Source: HdN1 sp964473645
GTDB taxonomy: Bacteria; Pseudomonadota; Gammaproteobacteria; Pseudomonadales; Ketobacteraceae
NCBI GenBank assembly: GCA_964473645.1
Contig: CAYYPW010000006.1
Span: forward strand, 124,001-188,000
Direction of reading: 5' to 3'
DNA: 64,000 nt
A program made the position numbers and the translations under genes. A model generated the notes under the pieces. That model was not told the DNA's origin, made no database searches, and worked only from the letters and a program-made list of their open reading frames with translations. Numbering within the stretch: position 1 is the stretch's first letter; each line of letters opens with the position of its first letter. Shown piece by piece: positions 28,769 through 38,024 of this stretch.

Positions 28769-30391
28769 TCAGCTGGACTCACGTAAGCTTTGCAAGCGGG
28801 GCCAATAGAAACTGAACTTTGCCCCCCCCAAATCACTTTCTCCCACTTTGGCCTTACCACCGTGCCAGAAAGCGATACGCGCCACGATCGACAATCCAAG
28901 CCCATAACCACCCGATGCACGGGTGCGGCTGTCATCAAGGCGTGTAAACGGCTGGAACACCCGCTGCCGATCATCTTTAGGAATACCAGGGCCATCATCA
29001 TCGACGTCAATCCGAAACAGATCGCCAATGACTTCATACGTTATACGCACATGGGAACGCGCATAACGCATGGCGTTGCCCACATAGTTCTGCACTACGC
29101 GATGCACATACCGTTCTTCGCCTTCAGCAAAACGCTTGTCGGAGGAAATATCAGGCGATACATATTCCACTTGTATCGGTTTGCCCAAGGCCCGGCTTTC
29201 CCGCTCGATCTGCCGCAACAAGGCATCGATGTCGATCATGGTGAAATTCAACACCGGCGTCCCTTCTTCCAGTTTGGAATAGGTGAGAATCTCGTCGATC
29301 AGTTTATCGAGCTGGTCGATATCGCGATCAATATCTTCAAACAGTTTCTCCCGCTGTTCGATATCGTCGTGATCGACCATCATTTCCAGCCCAAAGCGAA
29401 TGCGCGCCACGGGCGTGCGCAATTCGTGTGAAACCGCGCGTGTCAGCTCCTTCTGGGCACTCAACAACCGCTGTATATGTTCGGCCATGCCATTCAGGGT
29501 GACAGCCAACTGACCGATCGCATCCTGGCGTCCGTCAGCGGATGCGCGTGCACTCAGATCCCCTCCCCGCATACGCAATACTGCTTTTTCGAGGTCGCGT
29601 AAGCGCAATTCCAATGGTTTTACCAATCCATAAGCCGCCATGCCCACCGCCACCATCGAAAACACCACAATCACCACCAGCATCTCAAGCGGATACCAGT
29701 TAAACAAGTCCTGCGGCCCCAGTACCAAGACTTCACCGGTCGCGGGCAATAAAATCATCGACGTGATCATGGTGCTGCTGCCACGACGCTGCGAGAACTG
29801 CACAATGGCTTCGTGTTTATTGAACAGTTGATCGCGTTTGTCTGCGTCCAGCTCCAACAAGTGAGGCGCGACGCGCAGCACCGGGAAACCAAATTTTTTA
29901 TTGATCGAGACAAGCACCTTGTCCCAGGTATCGGGCGTGAACGTTCCCAAATATTCAGCAATCAGCATCGCCAATCCGCGCGCCTGCGATTCAGTGACAT
30001 GCTCGCCCACACCGTAAATATATTGGTTATCGACGCTGGGCAGTTTGACAATGCCCATGGCTTTTCTGCTGCCTTCGCCACTACGCAGCAGCATTTCACC
30101 CTTGCGCAGCTTTTTCTCTTCATCGGGTAGAATTTTCAGGCTTTCTCCCGTTTCCAGCGCCATCTCGGTGTCCATATTATTGGCGATGCGATCAACAAAG
30201 GCAGCACGTTGATCTTGCGGCTGGTGAGACGCCATTTCGGCGATGAGGGCCATTGGCCCCGATGACAGTTCGGTGCGATATAAGAGTATGCGAAAAAAAT
30301 TAGTGGTTTCGATACTGATATATACGGTGAGCGCAATCAAACAGCATGCTGCGATCATGCCCCCGTAAATTCTGACAAAAATGCTGTTCAA
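28769..30391 (-). CDS. RstB-like sensor histidine kinase
   Basis: A 540-residue membrane kinase. TM1 is at about 10-30, a ~200-residue periplasmic sensor follows, TM2 at about 234-256, HAMP at about 257-312, HisKA with His322 in VSHELRTPVAR, and HATPase_c with N-box (NYVGNAMRYA) and G-box (DDDGPGIP, GYGLGLSIV). The ATP-lid and dimer segments resemble E. coli RstB. Translation seems to begin at a TTG: AGGGGAG lies 8 bases upstream and the first ATG is eleven codons further, inside TM1. It is the second gene of a two-gene operon, 70 bases after the response regulator. The signal sensed is unknown. Confidence 0.9.
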   Translation of the reverse strand: MNSIFVRIYGGMIAACCLIALTVYISIETTNFFRILLYRTELSSGPMALIAEMASHQPQDQRAAFVDRIANNMDTEMALETGESLKILPDEEKKLRKGEMLLRSGEGSRKAMGIVKLPSVDNQYIYGVGEHVTESQARGLAMLIAEYLGTFTPDTWDKVLVSINKKFGFPVLRVAPHLLELDADKRDQLFNKHEAIVQFSQRRGSSTMITSMILLPATGEVLVLGPQDLFNWYPLEMLVVIVVFSMVAVGMAAYGLVKPLELRLRDLEKAVLRMRGGDLSARASADGRQDAIGQLAVTLNGMAEHIQRLLSAQKELTRAVSHELRTPVARIRFGLEMMVDHDDIEQREKLFEDIDRDIDQLDKLIDEILTYSKLEEGTPVLNFTMIDIDALLRQIERESRALGKPIQVEYVSPDISSDKRFAEGEERYVHRVVQNYVGNAMRYARSHVRITYEVIGDLFRIDVDDDGPGIPKDDRQRVFQPFTRLDDSRTRASGGYGLGLSIVARIAFWHGGKAKVGESDLGGAKFSFYWPRLQSLRESS

Positions 30392-30461
30392 CCGCGCAGC
30401 TCCCCTGCAGTGGTGATCCCTGGCTTATTGTGATCAGCGTCGATGCAGCTTATCACCCGCG

Positions 30462-31202
30462 TTAGTTGAGATCCTTGACGAACAGATACCCTTTACTACG
30501 GACGGTTTTGATGCGACGCGGGTTCATCGGATCATCGCCCACTTTGGGACGAATGCGTGATACACGCACATCGATCGAACGATCCTGGCCATCATATTGA
30601 ATGCCACGCAGGCGCTCAAAGATCTCCTCGCGCGACAAAATGGTGCCGGCATTAGACGCCAGCAGCCACAGTAAATCGTATTCAGCACTGGTCAGATCCA
30701 CGGCATCGCCACGCAACCACACTTCACGCGCACTGTTATCGATGACCAGATCCCCAAATTCCAGACGCACTCCGTCTCCAGCTTTTCCTTTGCCGCCGTC
30801 TTCGCCCTCCTGACCATCGGAACGGCGCAGCAAGGCGCGAATCCGGGCCAGCAATACGCGCGGTTTGACCGGTTTGGGCACGTAGTCGTCGGCGCCCATT
30901 TCCAGCCCCAGCACCTGATCAACGTCGTCAGTGCGGGCCGTCAGCATCAAAATGGGCTTTTTATATTTGTCGCGTACCATCTTGCAGACCTCAAGCCCGT
31001 CTGCACCGGGTAACATGAGGTCTAGCACGACCAGATCGGGCTGCTTGTTGATGATGGCCGGGATCGCCGAGGAACCATCACGTATCACCTCCACAATCAT
31101 CCCGTTACTGATCAGGTAATCGGCCGTCAATTGCGCCAGACGATCATCATCCTCAACAATCATGACTCTAGGTTGAGCGTTGTCTGCGCTGTCGGTTTGC
31201 AT
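30462..31202 (-). CDS. RstA-like OmpR-family response regulator
   Basis: A 246-residue regulator with an N-terminal receiver domain (acidic pair EDDD, phospho-acceptor Asp61 in LDLMLPG, Lys110 in VPKPV) and a C-terminal winged-helix DNA-binding domain. LRGIQYDGQDRSIDVRVSRI and IKTVRSKGYLF closely resemble E. coli RstA. The start at 31202 is chosen because GAGGTG stands 6 bases upstream; the frame can be read 21 codons further to a TTG at 31265 but with no ribosome site. It is upstream of, and co-directional with, its cognate kinase, and divergent from nrdA across a 620-base region. Confidence 0.92.
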   Translation of the reverse strand: MQTDSADNAQPRVMIVEDDDRLAQLTADYLISNGMIVEVIRDGSSAIPAIINKQPDLVVLDLMLPGADGLEVCKMVRDKYKKPILMLTARTDDVDQVLGLEMGADDYVPKPVKPRVLLARIRALLRRSDGQEGEDGGKGKAGDGVRLEFGDLVIDNSAREVWLRGDAVDLTSAEYDLLWLLASNAGTILSREEIFERLRGIQYDGQDRSIDVRVSRIRPKVGDDPMNPRRIKTVRSKGYLFVKDLN

Positions 31203-31442
31203 CGGTTGCACCTCGTGCTCTATTGGGTGTGTCACATCGTCTGGTGTATCAAATCGATCGGCCAATCAGACGATTGCCTGCTTTATTCAGCGTAGGATGT
31301 CATCCATTAGGACGCCACTTTGACGCCCTTTCGCCACTTAGTACAAAATTTTTTCACATCACAAGGTACTTTTTTCATACCACAACATATAGGGGTACCT
31401 CGCCGGAGACCGCGTCACTCTTGAGCTGTGAAAAGCTCCACA

Positions 31443-31464
31443 TCATCCACACATTTTATCCACA
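31443..31464 (+). promoter_or_regulatory. Two DnaA boxes upstream of nrdA
   Basis: TTATCCACA at 31456-31464 is a perfect DnaA box; TCATCCACA at 31443-31451 differs at one base and is in the same orientation, 13 bases away. They lie just upstream of a candidate -35. The E. coli nrdAB promoter is also controlled through paired DnaA boxes, which supports a functional reading. Confidence 0.65.
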
Positions 31465-31486
31465 AGATAACCCCAGGTTGCTCTCC

Positions 31487-31515
31487 TTGCACAACCCCAA
31501 AAGCCGCACTATCTT
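31487..31515 (+). promoter_or_regulatory. Candidate nrdAB promoter
   Basis: TTGCAC (31487-31492) and TATCTT (31510-31515) with 17-base spacing. Matches are moderate (3/6 and 4/6), but the placement between DnaA boxes and the palindrome is sensible. Confidence 0.35.
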
Positions 31516-31530
31516 GTACTTGTGCAGTTT

Positions 31531-31554
31531 TTAACCCCTAGATATTGGGGTTAA
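31531..31554 (+). promoter_or_regulatory. Palindrome in the nrdA leader (possible NrdR-type box)
   Basis: TTAACCCC (31531-31538) and GGGGTTAA (31547-31554) are perfect 8-bp arms around TAGATATT. The core CTAGATATTG resembles half of an NrdR box (consensus core CwAtATaTwG). NrdR boxes normally come in pairs about 31 bases apart; the expected partner upstream is poor, so NrdR control is only a suggestion. Confidence 0.4.
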
Positions 31555-31822
31555 ACAAAAGAGGTTAGATTAAATTCCGACCAGTCCAGCAAAGTTGTCA
31601 ACAGCTGGATTGTGTGTCGGTGTCGCCTCACCCTTACCGACCATCACCACTACATCTTGTAGAAAAGAACTGTGGAGGGGAGCCCCTTCGCACGGCATTC
31701 TATTGCCCACATTTGGTGATCCCGGCGGGGACGATGACGTGATCTGACCACGCAACAGCAGTAAGGCAGTAAGCGATAAAAGCTACGCAACAAAACCATA
31801 AAAGCTAAGCGAGGCCCCAGGA

Positions 31823-34690
31823 ATGCACACGGATCTTTCTCCGGACACGACTGTTCAAACCGCCCGTACCACCCCCTACTCTGGCGGGCTGGCATCGGAA
31901 CTGATCTCGACGGCACCCGGCACGCTGCGCGTTATCAAGCGTAACGGTACCGTTGTTCCCTACACTGACGACAAAATTGCCATCGCCATTACTAAGGCAT
32001 TTTTGGCCGTCGAAGGCGGCACCGCGGCAGCGTCCAGCCGCATTCACGAAACGGTCGAACAACTCACCCGCCAGATCTCGGCGATTTTTCGCCGTCGTTC
32101 CCCCTCGGGTGGCACTATACATATTGAAGAAATCCAGGATCAAGTCGAGCTTGCCCTGATGCGTTCCAGCGCGCAAAAAGTCGCGCGCGCCTATGTGCTC
32201 TACCGCGAGGAACGCTCACGTACCCGCGCATTGAGCCAACCGCTGCACCAAACCCTAACGCCCGTTATTCAGGTCGCCCTCGCCGATGGCAGCCTGGTAC
32301 CGCTCGATCGCGATCGCCTCGAAACCATTGTGCATGAAGCCTGCGAGGGCCTTGCCGATGTCAGCGCGCAACGCATCCTCGATGAAACCTATAAAAATCT
32401 GTACGACGGTGTCTCGATCAACGATCTAACCACATCGCTGGTCATGACAGCACGCACGCTCATCGAACAAGAGCCCAACTACAGTCAGGTGTCGGCGCGT
32501 CTGCTGCTTGATCAGATACGTGCCGATGCGCTGCGTTTTCTGGGCCTGACCGAAGCCGCTACCCAGCGTGACATGGGCTATTACTACCCGCTCGCCCTGC
32601 CCCGCTATGTTGAAAAAGGCGTTGCACTGGAGCTGCTGTCACCGGAGCTTGCAAAATTCGACTTGGTACAATTGGGCACGGCCATTAAACCGGAACGTGA
32701 TTTGCAATTTACTTATCTGGGTTTGCAAACACTGTTCGACCGCTACTTCATTCATCATCACGACACACGTTTTGAATTGCCGCAGATCTTTTTCATGCGC
32801 GTCGCCATGGGCCTCGCACTGCATGAAAAGGAACGCGAAGCGCGTGCCATTGAGTTTTACAATCTGTTGTCGACCTTCGACTATATGTCGTCAACACCCA
32901 CTCTCTTCAACAGCGGTACGTTGCGCCCACAATTATCGTCGTGCTATCTGACCACGGTTCCCGATGAATTGCACGGTATTTTTAGTGCTATTCGGGACAA
33001 CGCCATGCTCTCGAAATGGGCCGGCGGATTAGGTAATGACTGGACACCTGTGCGTGCGCTTGGAGCCTATATAAAAGGAACCAATGGCAAATCGCAAGGG
33101 GTGGTACCTTTCCTGAAAGTGGCCAACGACACTGCCGTGGCAGTCAACCAGGGCGGCAAACGCAAAGGTGCCCTCTGCGCCTACCTCGAAACCTGGCACC
33201 TGGATGTTGAAGAATTTCTCGAGCTGCGCAAAAACACCGGTGACGATCGTCGTCGCACGCATGACATGAACACGGCCAATTGGGTGCCGGATCTGTTTAT
33301 GAAACGGGTTTTCGACGACAAGGAATGGACACTGTTTTCCCCCAGCGACACGCCGGATTTGCACGATCTGTATGGCGCCGCCTTCGAAAGACGTTATGCC
33401 GAATACGAGGCCATGGTTGAACGAGGTGAACTCAAGCTTTACAAGAAAATTCGCGCGGCTGACTTATGGCGGAAAATGCTGTCGATGCTGTTTGAAACCG
33501 GCCACCCCTGGATCACATTCAAGGATGCCTGCAACGTTCGCTCACCGCAGCAACATGCCGGTGTTATCCACTGTTCTAACCTGTGTACCGAGATTACGCT
33601 CAACACCTCGGCAGACGAAATCGCCGTGTGCAACCTTGGCTCGGTCAATTTGTCGAGTCATTTAGTCGATGGGCGTCTGGATGAAGAGAAACTGGCGCGC
33701 ACGGTTCGCACTGCGGTGCGGATGCTCGATAACGTGATCGACATCAATTATTACGCAGTACCGCAGGCGCGTCGCGCCAACCTCAAACACCGGCCCGTGG
33801 GGCTGGGTGTGATGGGGTTTCAGGACGCGTTGTATCAGCTGAAAATTCCTTACGGCTCCGATGCGGCTGTTGAATTCGCCGATGCCTCGATGGAGATGAT
33901 CAGCTACTACGCCATCCTCGCGTCAACCGAGTTGGCTGAGGAGCGCGGCGTGTATTCAAGCTTCGAAGGTTCATTGTGGAGCAAAGGCATTCTTCCGCTC
34001 GATTCTCTGGATTTGTTGCAGACCAGTCGTGGCAGTGAATATATCGAGGTCGATCGCACCCAACGTATGAACTGGCAACCATTGCGCGAACGTGTGCGTG
34101 CCGTCGGTATGCGCAACTCCAACGTAATGGCAATTGCGCCGACCGCCACGATTGCCAATATCACCGGCGTCAGCCAATCGATCGAGCCGACATTTCAGAA
34201 CCTGTTTGTAAAATCCAATTTGTCGGGCGAATTCACGGTAGTGAACCCCTGGCTGGTACAGGATCTGAAAGCGCGCAACCTGTGGGATAACGTGATGGTG
34301 AATGACCTTAAATACTATGACGGGTCGTTGCAAAAGATCGATCGTATTCCTGCAGACATCAAATCCTTGTATGCCACCGCGTTTGAACTGGAGCCACGCT
34401 GGCTGGTGGACGCCGCCAGCCGTCGACAAAAATGGCTGGATCAGGCGCAATCGCTGAATCTTTATATCTCTGGCGCCTCAGGCAAAAAACTCGATATCAC
34501 CTATCGCATGGCCTGGTATCGCGGCTTGAAAACCACGTATTACCTGCGTGCAGTCGCCGCGACCACCACCGAGAAATCAACGATCAACCGTAACGACCTG
34601 AATGCGGTTAAACCGGTAATGCAGGGTGAGGATTTCTCGGGTTCAAAAATGTGTTCGATTGATAACCCAGAGTGTGAAGCCTGCCAATAA
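31823..34690 (+). CDS. nrdA: Class Ia ribonucleoside-diphosphate reductase, alpha subunit
   Basis: A 955-residue catalytic subunit that reduces ribonucleoside diphosphates to deoxy forms. Residues about 30-130 are an ATP-cone (LRVIKRNGTVVPY), the allosteric activity site, and about 145-230 a second, more diverged cone, as in the long Pseudomonas-type NrdA. The barrel follows with active-site NLCTEI (Asn, Cys, Glu), redox cysteines in SSCYLTTVPD and VCNLGSVN, the radical-transfer Tyr pair in KTTYYLR, and C-terminal thiols in CEACQ. GAGG lies 8 bases before the ATG. nrdB follows after 82 bases. Confidence 0.96.
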   Translation: MHTDLSPDTTVQTARTTPYSGGLASELISTAPGTLRVIKRNGTVVPYTDDKIAIAITKAFLAVEGGTAAASSRIHETVEQLTRQISAIFRRRSPSGGTIHIEEIQDQVELALMRSSAQKVARAYVLYREERSRTRALSQPLHQTLTPVIQVALADGSLVPLDRDRLETIVHEACEGLADVSAQRILDETYKNLYDGVSINDLTTSLVMTARTLIEQEPNYSQVSARLLLDQIRADALRFLGLTEAATQRDMGYYYPLALPRYVEKGVALELLSPELAKFDLVQLGTAIKPERDLQFTYLGLQTLFDRYFIHHHDTRFELPQIFFMRVAMGLALHEKEREARAIEFYNLLSTFDYMSSTPTLFNSGTLRPQLSSCYLTTVPDELHGIFSAIRDNAMLSKWAGGLGNDWTPVRALGAYIKGTNGKSQGVVPFLKVANDTAVAVNQGGKRKGALCAYLETWHLDVEEFLELRKNTGDDRRRTHDMNTANWVPDLFMKRVFDDKEWTLFSPSDTPDLHDLYGAAFERRYAEYEAMVERGELKLYKKIRAADLWRKMLSMLFETGHPWITFKDACNVRSPQQHAGVIHCSNLCTEITLNTSADEIAVCNLGSVNLSSHLVDGRLDEEKLARTVRTAVRMLDNVIDINYYAVPQARRANLKHRPVGLGVMGFQDALYQLKIPYGSDAAVEFADASMEMISYYAILASTELAEERGVYSSFEGSLWSKGILPLDSLDLLQTSRGSEYIEVDRTQRMNWQPLRERVRAVGMRNSNVMAIAPTATIANITGVSQSIEPTFQNLFVKSNLSGEFTVVNPWLVQDLKARNLWDNVMVNDLKYYDGSLQKIDRIPADIKSLYATAFELEPRWLVDAASRRQKWLDQAQSLNLYISGASGKKLDITYRMAWYRGLKTTYYLRAVAATTTEKSTINRNDLNAVKPVMQGEDFSGSKMCSIDNPECEACQ

Positions 34691-34772
34691 TCGGTCAGGT
34701 GCATCATGCTGGTGAGAGTGCTTGGCAATAAAGATTTACGTGAAAAAGTGGTGAGTAACCGGAGGTAGGACC

Positions 34773-36041
34773 ATGTTGAGCTGGGACGAATATTACAGCG
34801 ACGACGCGAAAAGAATCACACCGGAAATGATTGAAGCGTTGATAGCCGAAGAAAGTGCGGAAGAAAACTCCAACATCGTTGTGAATGCGCTAGCCGAGGT
34901 AGTGCGAGAACAGGTGGTGCGCGAATTTACCGTGATCACCACGGTGGATATCGAGCAGCATGCGCAACAGGCATTACGCCAGCTGGATATCAGCGCCGGT
35001 CTGGAAGAGCTGGAAATGGGCGCCGCGCGCGTGCATGTCGATGATAAACGCATGATCAACTGCCGCGCGGACGTCAACCAATTAGTGCCGTTCAAATACG
35101 ATTGGGCCTGGCAAAAATATCTCGACGGTTGCGCCAATCACTGGATGCCACAAGAAATCAACATGACGGCAGATATTGCGTTATGGAAAAAACCAGGTGG
35201 GCTGACCGATGACGAACGCCTGGTGGTCAAACGTTCCCTGGGCTTCTTCTCGACGGCGGATTCATTGGTCGCCAACAACCTGGTGTTGGCGGTGTATCGC
35301 CACATCACCAATCCTGAATGTCGCCAATACTTGTTGCGACAGGCGTTTGAAGAAGCGATACACACGCATGCCTATCAGTATTGTGTGGAGTCGCTGAGTA
35401 TCGATCCAGGTGAAGTGTTCAACATGTACCGCGAAGTACCCGCTGTTGCGCGAAAGGCAGCTTGGTCACTGCGTTATACGCAGAGTTTGGGTGATCCGTT
35501 GTTCCGCACGGGGACGACGGTGAACGACCAGAGGCTATTACGTAATTTGATTGCATTCTATTGCGTGATGGAAGGGATCTTCTTTTACTGCGGTTTCACC
35601 CAGATTTTGTCGATGGGACGCCGAAATAAAATGACGGGGGTGGCGGAGCAGTTCCAGTACATTCTGCGTGATGAGTCAATGCATTTGAATTTCGGTATTG
35701 ACGTGATTAATCAGATCAAGTTGGAGAACCCTCATCTGTGGACGCCTGAGTTCAAGCAGGAGATCATTCAGATGTTGGTGGAAGGCACGCAACTTGAGAT
35801 TGAGTATGCGCGGGATACCATGCCGCGTGGTGTGCTGGGTATGAATGCGTCGATGATGGAAGAGTATTTGAAGTTTATTTGTAATCGTCGGTTGGCGCAA
35901 ATTGGCCTGCCTGAGCAGTATCCTGGGGTACAAAATCCGTTTCCGTGGATGTCTGAGATTATGGATTTGCGGAAGGAGAAAAATTTCTTTGAAACTCGGG
36001 TGACTGAGTATCAGGTTGGAGGTGCTTTGTCTTGGGAATGA
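34773..36041 (+). CDS. nrdB: Class Ia ribonucleotide reductase, beta (radical) subunit
   Basis: A 422-residue ferritin-like protein that holds the di-iron centre and the tyrosyl radical needed by NrdA. EEAIHTHAYQY contains iron ligands and the radical Tyr, and RDESMHLNFGI holds the second Glu/His ligand set, so an active class Ia centre is expected. GGAGG stands 7 bases before the ATG. Residues about 1-100 form an N-terminal extension relative to E. coli NrdB, rich in acidic residues and ending with a cone-like helical stretch; such extensions occur in some NrdB proteins and can carry regulation. A strong terminator follows. Confidence 0.95.
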   Translation: MLSWDEYYSDDAKRITPEMIEALIAEESAEENSNIVVNALAEVVREQVVREFTVITTVDIEQHAQQALRQLDISAGLEELEMGAARVHVDDKRMINCRADVNQLVPFKYDWAWQKYLDGCANHWMPQEINMTADIALWKKPGGLTDDERLVVKRSLGFFSTADSLVANNLVLAVYRHITNPECRQYLLRQAFEEAIHTHAYQYCVESLSIDPGEVFNMYREVPAVARKAAWSLRYTQSLGDPLFRTGTTVNDQRLLRNLIAFYCVMEGIFFYCGFTQILSMGRRNKMTGVAEQFQYILRDESMHLNFGIDVINQIKLENPHLWTPEFKQEIIQMLVEGTQLEIEYARDTMPRGVLGMNASMMEEYLKFICNRRLAQIGLPEQYPGVQNPFPWMSEIMDLRKEKNFFETRVTEYQVGGALSWE

Positions 36042-36112
36042 TTTGCATCTTCTGTGTGGATATGACGTTTTAGAAATTCCCTCATAATAACTATAAGCCT
36101 GCGCACTCCCTC

Positions 36113-36140
36113 GCCCCGGACCCCACCTCCGGGGCTTTTT
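36113..36140 (+). terminator. Intrinsic terminator after nrdAB
   Basis: Perfect 8-bp stem GCCCCGGA (36113-36120) and TCCGGGGC (36128-36135) with a 7-base loop, followed by TTTTTATTTT. It lies 71 bases after the nrdB stop. Confidence 0.88.
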
Positions 36141-36196
36141 ATTTTCTGCTTTGCGAAATCTTGTGGAGAACAACTGCTTTAAAATCTCGCTCTGTA

Positions 36197-36304
36197 GGGC
36201 TTTGGTGGGATGTTGTTTATGGAAACGCTACAAGTACGTCCCTGTAAGCTCGACGCCGGCATCCCTGCCGGCGACGTTCCATAAACAACATCCCACCAAA
36301 GCCC
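36197..36304. repeat. 108-bp palindromic element with 28-bp perfect inverted ends
   Basis: Arms at 36197-36224 and 36277-36304 are exact reverse complements over 28 bases. Between them lie a second perfect hairpin, CGCCGGCA (36254-36261) and TGCCGGCG (36266-36273), and a motif whose reverse complement is TACAGGGACGTACTTG (36231-36246), found again at 53239-53254. It fills the stretch between the nrdAB terminator and the DUF4399 gene. No target-site duplication is obvious at the ends. It could be a REP/MITE-type mobile repeat or a strong transcription-blocking structure. Confidence 0.75.
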
Positions 36305-36357
36305 CTCAAACTTCAGTGTAAGCAGCTGTTCTTTTCGTTGCGTTGAAGCTGTTGTGT

Positions 36358-36843
36358 CTATTTAACAGTGACGGTAATCTTTTCCGATACCAGCGGCGGA
36401 TTGTGTGGAATATGGGTCTTATCTGCAAAAATCATCTGCAATGTATGTGTGCCTTTCGGTAACGTTACAGACGTTTCCGTTTGACCACCGCCGAAGTGTT
36501 TAACGTCGGCGCCCAGTGGCTTGTCCATGGGGGGTAGTGTTTTGGCGTCGATCAGCAGGTGATGGTGACCGGTGTTTTCTTTCTCAATACCGGCGGGAGC
36601 TACGCCCATGCCTGACAAGCCGAATTTGACGGTGAAGGTTTCTGGCACTTCGGCGCCGTTGGCAGGCTCGATGATATATACCTTGGCGTTGGCGGCTGAA
36701 GGTGTGAGTGGCAATACGCCTTCGGCGTTAACCTGTGGGGCCAGCAGCGTAAGTGTGAATGCTGATGCAGCAAAGATGCCGGCGGTGCGGGCTTTAATTG
36801 AGGGGCGGAATGTGTGGTGAAAAATGCTGTGAAAGGTGCGCAT
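36358..36843 (-). CDS. DUF4399 secreted protein
   Basis: A 161-residue protein with a long signal peptide (hydrophobic core about residues 22-36, cleavage near VNA about residue 40). The mature part is a small beta-sandwich-like domain: a repeat-like EPANGAEVPETFTVKFGL strand, GHHHLLID, HFGGGQTE and LPKGTHTLQMIFADKTH, the pattern of DUF4399. The Gly-His-His-His run suggests metal binding but this is not established. AAGGA lies 7 bases upstream of the ATG. It is a single gene on the minus strand, divergent from the phosphotransacetylase gene. Confidence 0.83.
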   Translation of the reverse strand: MRTFHSIFHHTFRPSIKARTAGIFAASAFTLTLLAPQVNAEGVLPLTPSAANAKVYIIEPANGAEVPETFTVKFGLSGMGVAPAGIEKENTGHHHLLIDAKTLPPMDKPLGADVKHFGGGQTETSVTLPKGTHTLQMIFADKTHIPHNPPLVSEKITVTVK

Positions 36844-37097
36844 GGTAATTCCTTGTGAAGTGAAGGGATGTATTCCATCGTGTTGTTATGACTACACTTT
36901 ACGGCGGCGTTATTCTGTCACCCTTTGTGGATTGGCGACAACCGTTGGACGATTGGTGTTGCGGGTATTATTACCAGATATAACACCTGATAGCAGATTT
37001 TTGTTTTAAGATTAGAGGGTTACCCCTGCCAGTCACAAGCTAGCCTTCGCTGTGTTTGCGCAGGTGCCTTTGGTTATTCGACGCAGGGAGTCACTTT

Positions 37098-38024
37098 ATG
37101 AGCAGTAAATTCGATGCTTTTTTGCATGGCAGCACCCAACTTGCACCTGTGCCGACGGTTGTCGCTCACCCTTGCAGTGATACCTCAATTCAGGCGGTGG
37201 TCGAAGCGGCGCGCACGGGTATCATTGCACCCACGCTGATTGGTCCGGCCGCTAAAATTCGCAGCTTACTCGAGGCGTTGGGGCAACCGCACGACAGTTT
37301 TCCAATATGCGATGAACCCCATAGTCATGCGGCGGCGGCGCGTGCCGTTGCGCTGGTGCGTGAAGGCAAGGCGCAATTATTGATGAAGGGCAGCTTGCAT
37401 ACAGATGAATTGATGCAGGAAGTCACTGCCAAAGATCTGGGGTTGCGTACCGAAAGGCGTATCAGCCACGTCTTTATTCTCGATGTGCCGACTTATCACA
37501 AACCGCTCTACATTACCGATGCGGCCATCAATATTTTTCCGACGCTGGCTGACAAGGTCGATATCGTGAAAAATGCGATTGAGCTTGCCCATGCCCTGGG
37601 CGTTGCACAACCCAAGGTGGCCATTCTCTCTGCCGTTGAAACAGTCACGCCGAAGATTCCCTCTACTATTGAGGCGGCAGCGTTATGCAAAATGGCTGAG
37701 CGCGGGCAAATTACGGGCGCGATTATTGACGGGCCGCTTGCATTCGATAATGCCATTAGTGCTGAAGCTGCACGCGCGAAAGGGTTTCATTCGCCGGTTG
37801 CTGGCGATCCCGATATTTTGGTGGTACCCGATCTCGAAGCCGGTAACATGTTGGCCAAACAGTTGACGTTTTTGCTCAAAGCGGAATGCGCGGGTATTGT
37901 GCTGGGTGCGCGGGTGCCGATTGTGCTGACCAGCCGTGCTGATTCAGTGCCCAATCAAGTGGTCAGCTGCGCGATTGGCGCCATGCTGGCCTGTGCGCAA
38001 CAACGAAAAATGGTTTTGAAATGA
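37098..38024 (+). CDS. Phosphate acetyl/butyryltransferase family protein
   Basis: A 308-residue PTA_PTB-family enzyme that exchanges acyl-CoA and phosphate for acyl phosphate and CoA. It is the short single-domain form. ITDAAINIFPTLADKVDIV, KVAILSAVETVTPKIPST and GDPDILVVPDLEAGNM are typical family blocks. The start at 37098 is chosen for GGGAG 9 bases upstream; an earlier ATG at 37056 lacks one. Its end overlaps the acetate kinase start by four bases (ATGA), so the two form a coupled operon for acetyl-phosphate / acetate interconversion. Acetyl rather than butyryl preference is inferred from the partner and not from residues. Confidence 0.9.
   Translation: MSSKFDAFLHGSTQLAPVPTVVAHPCSDTSIQAVVEAARTGIIAPTLIGPAAKIRSLLEALGQPHDSFPICDEPHSHAAAARAVALVREGKAQLLMKGSLHTDELMQEVTAKDLGLRTERRISHVFILDVPTYHKPLYITDAAINIFPTLADKVDIVKNAIELAHALGVAQPKVAILSAVETVTPKIPSTIEAAALCKMAERGQITGAIIDGPLAFDNAISAEAARAKGFHSPVAGDPDILVVPDLEAGNMLAKQLTFLLKAECAGIVLGARVPIVLTSRADSVPNQVVSCAIGAMLACAQQRKMVLK

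Larger units (their letters stand above)
31203..31822. other. Divergent control region of the rstA-like gene and nrdAB
   Basis: 620 bases without a gene. They hold the promoter of the response-regulator operon (minus) and a structured nrdA control region (plus): two DnaA boxes, a candidate promoter and an 8-bp inverted repeat, listed separately. The 270 bases between the inverted repeat and nrdA form a long untranslated leader in which I see no further clear element. Confidence 0.6.
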
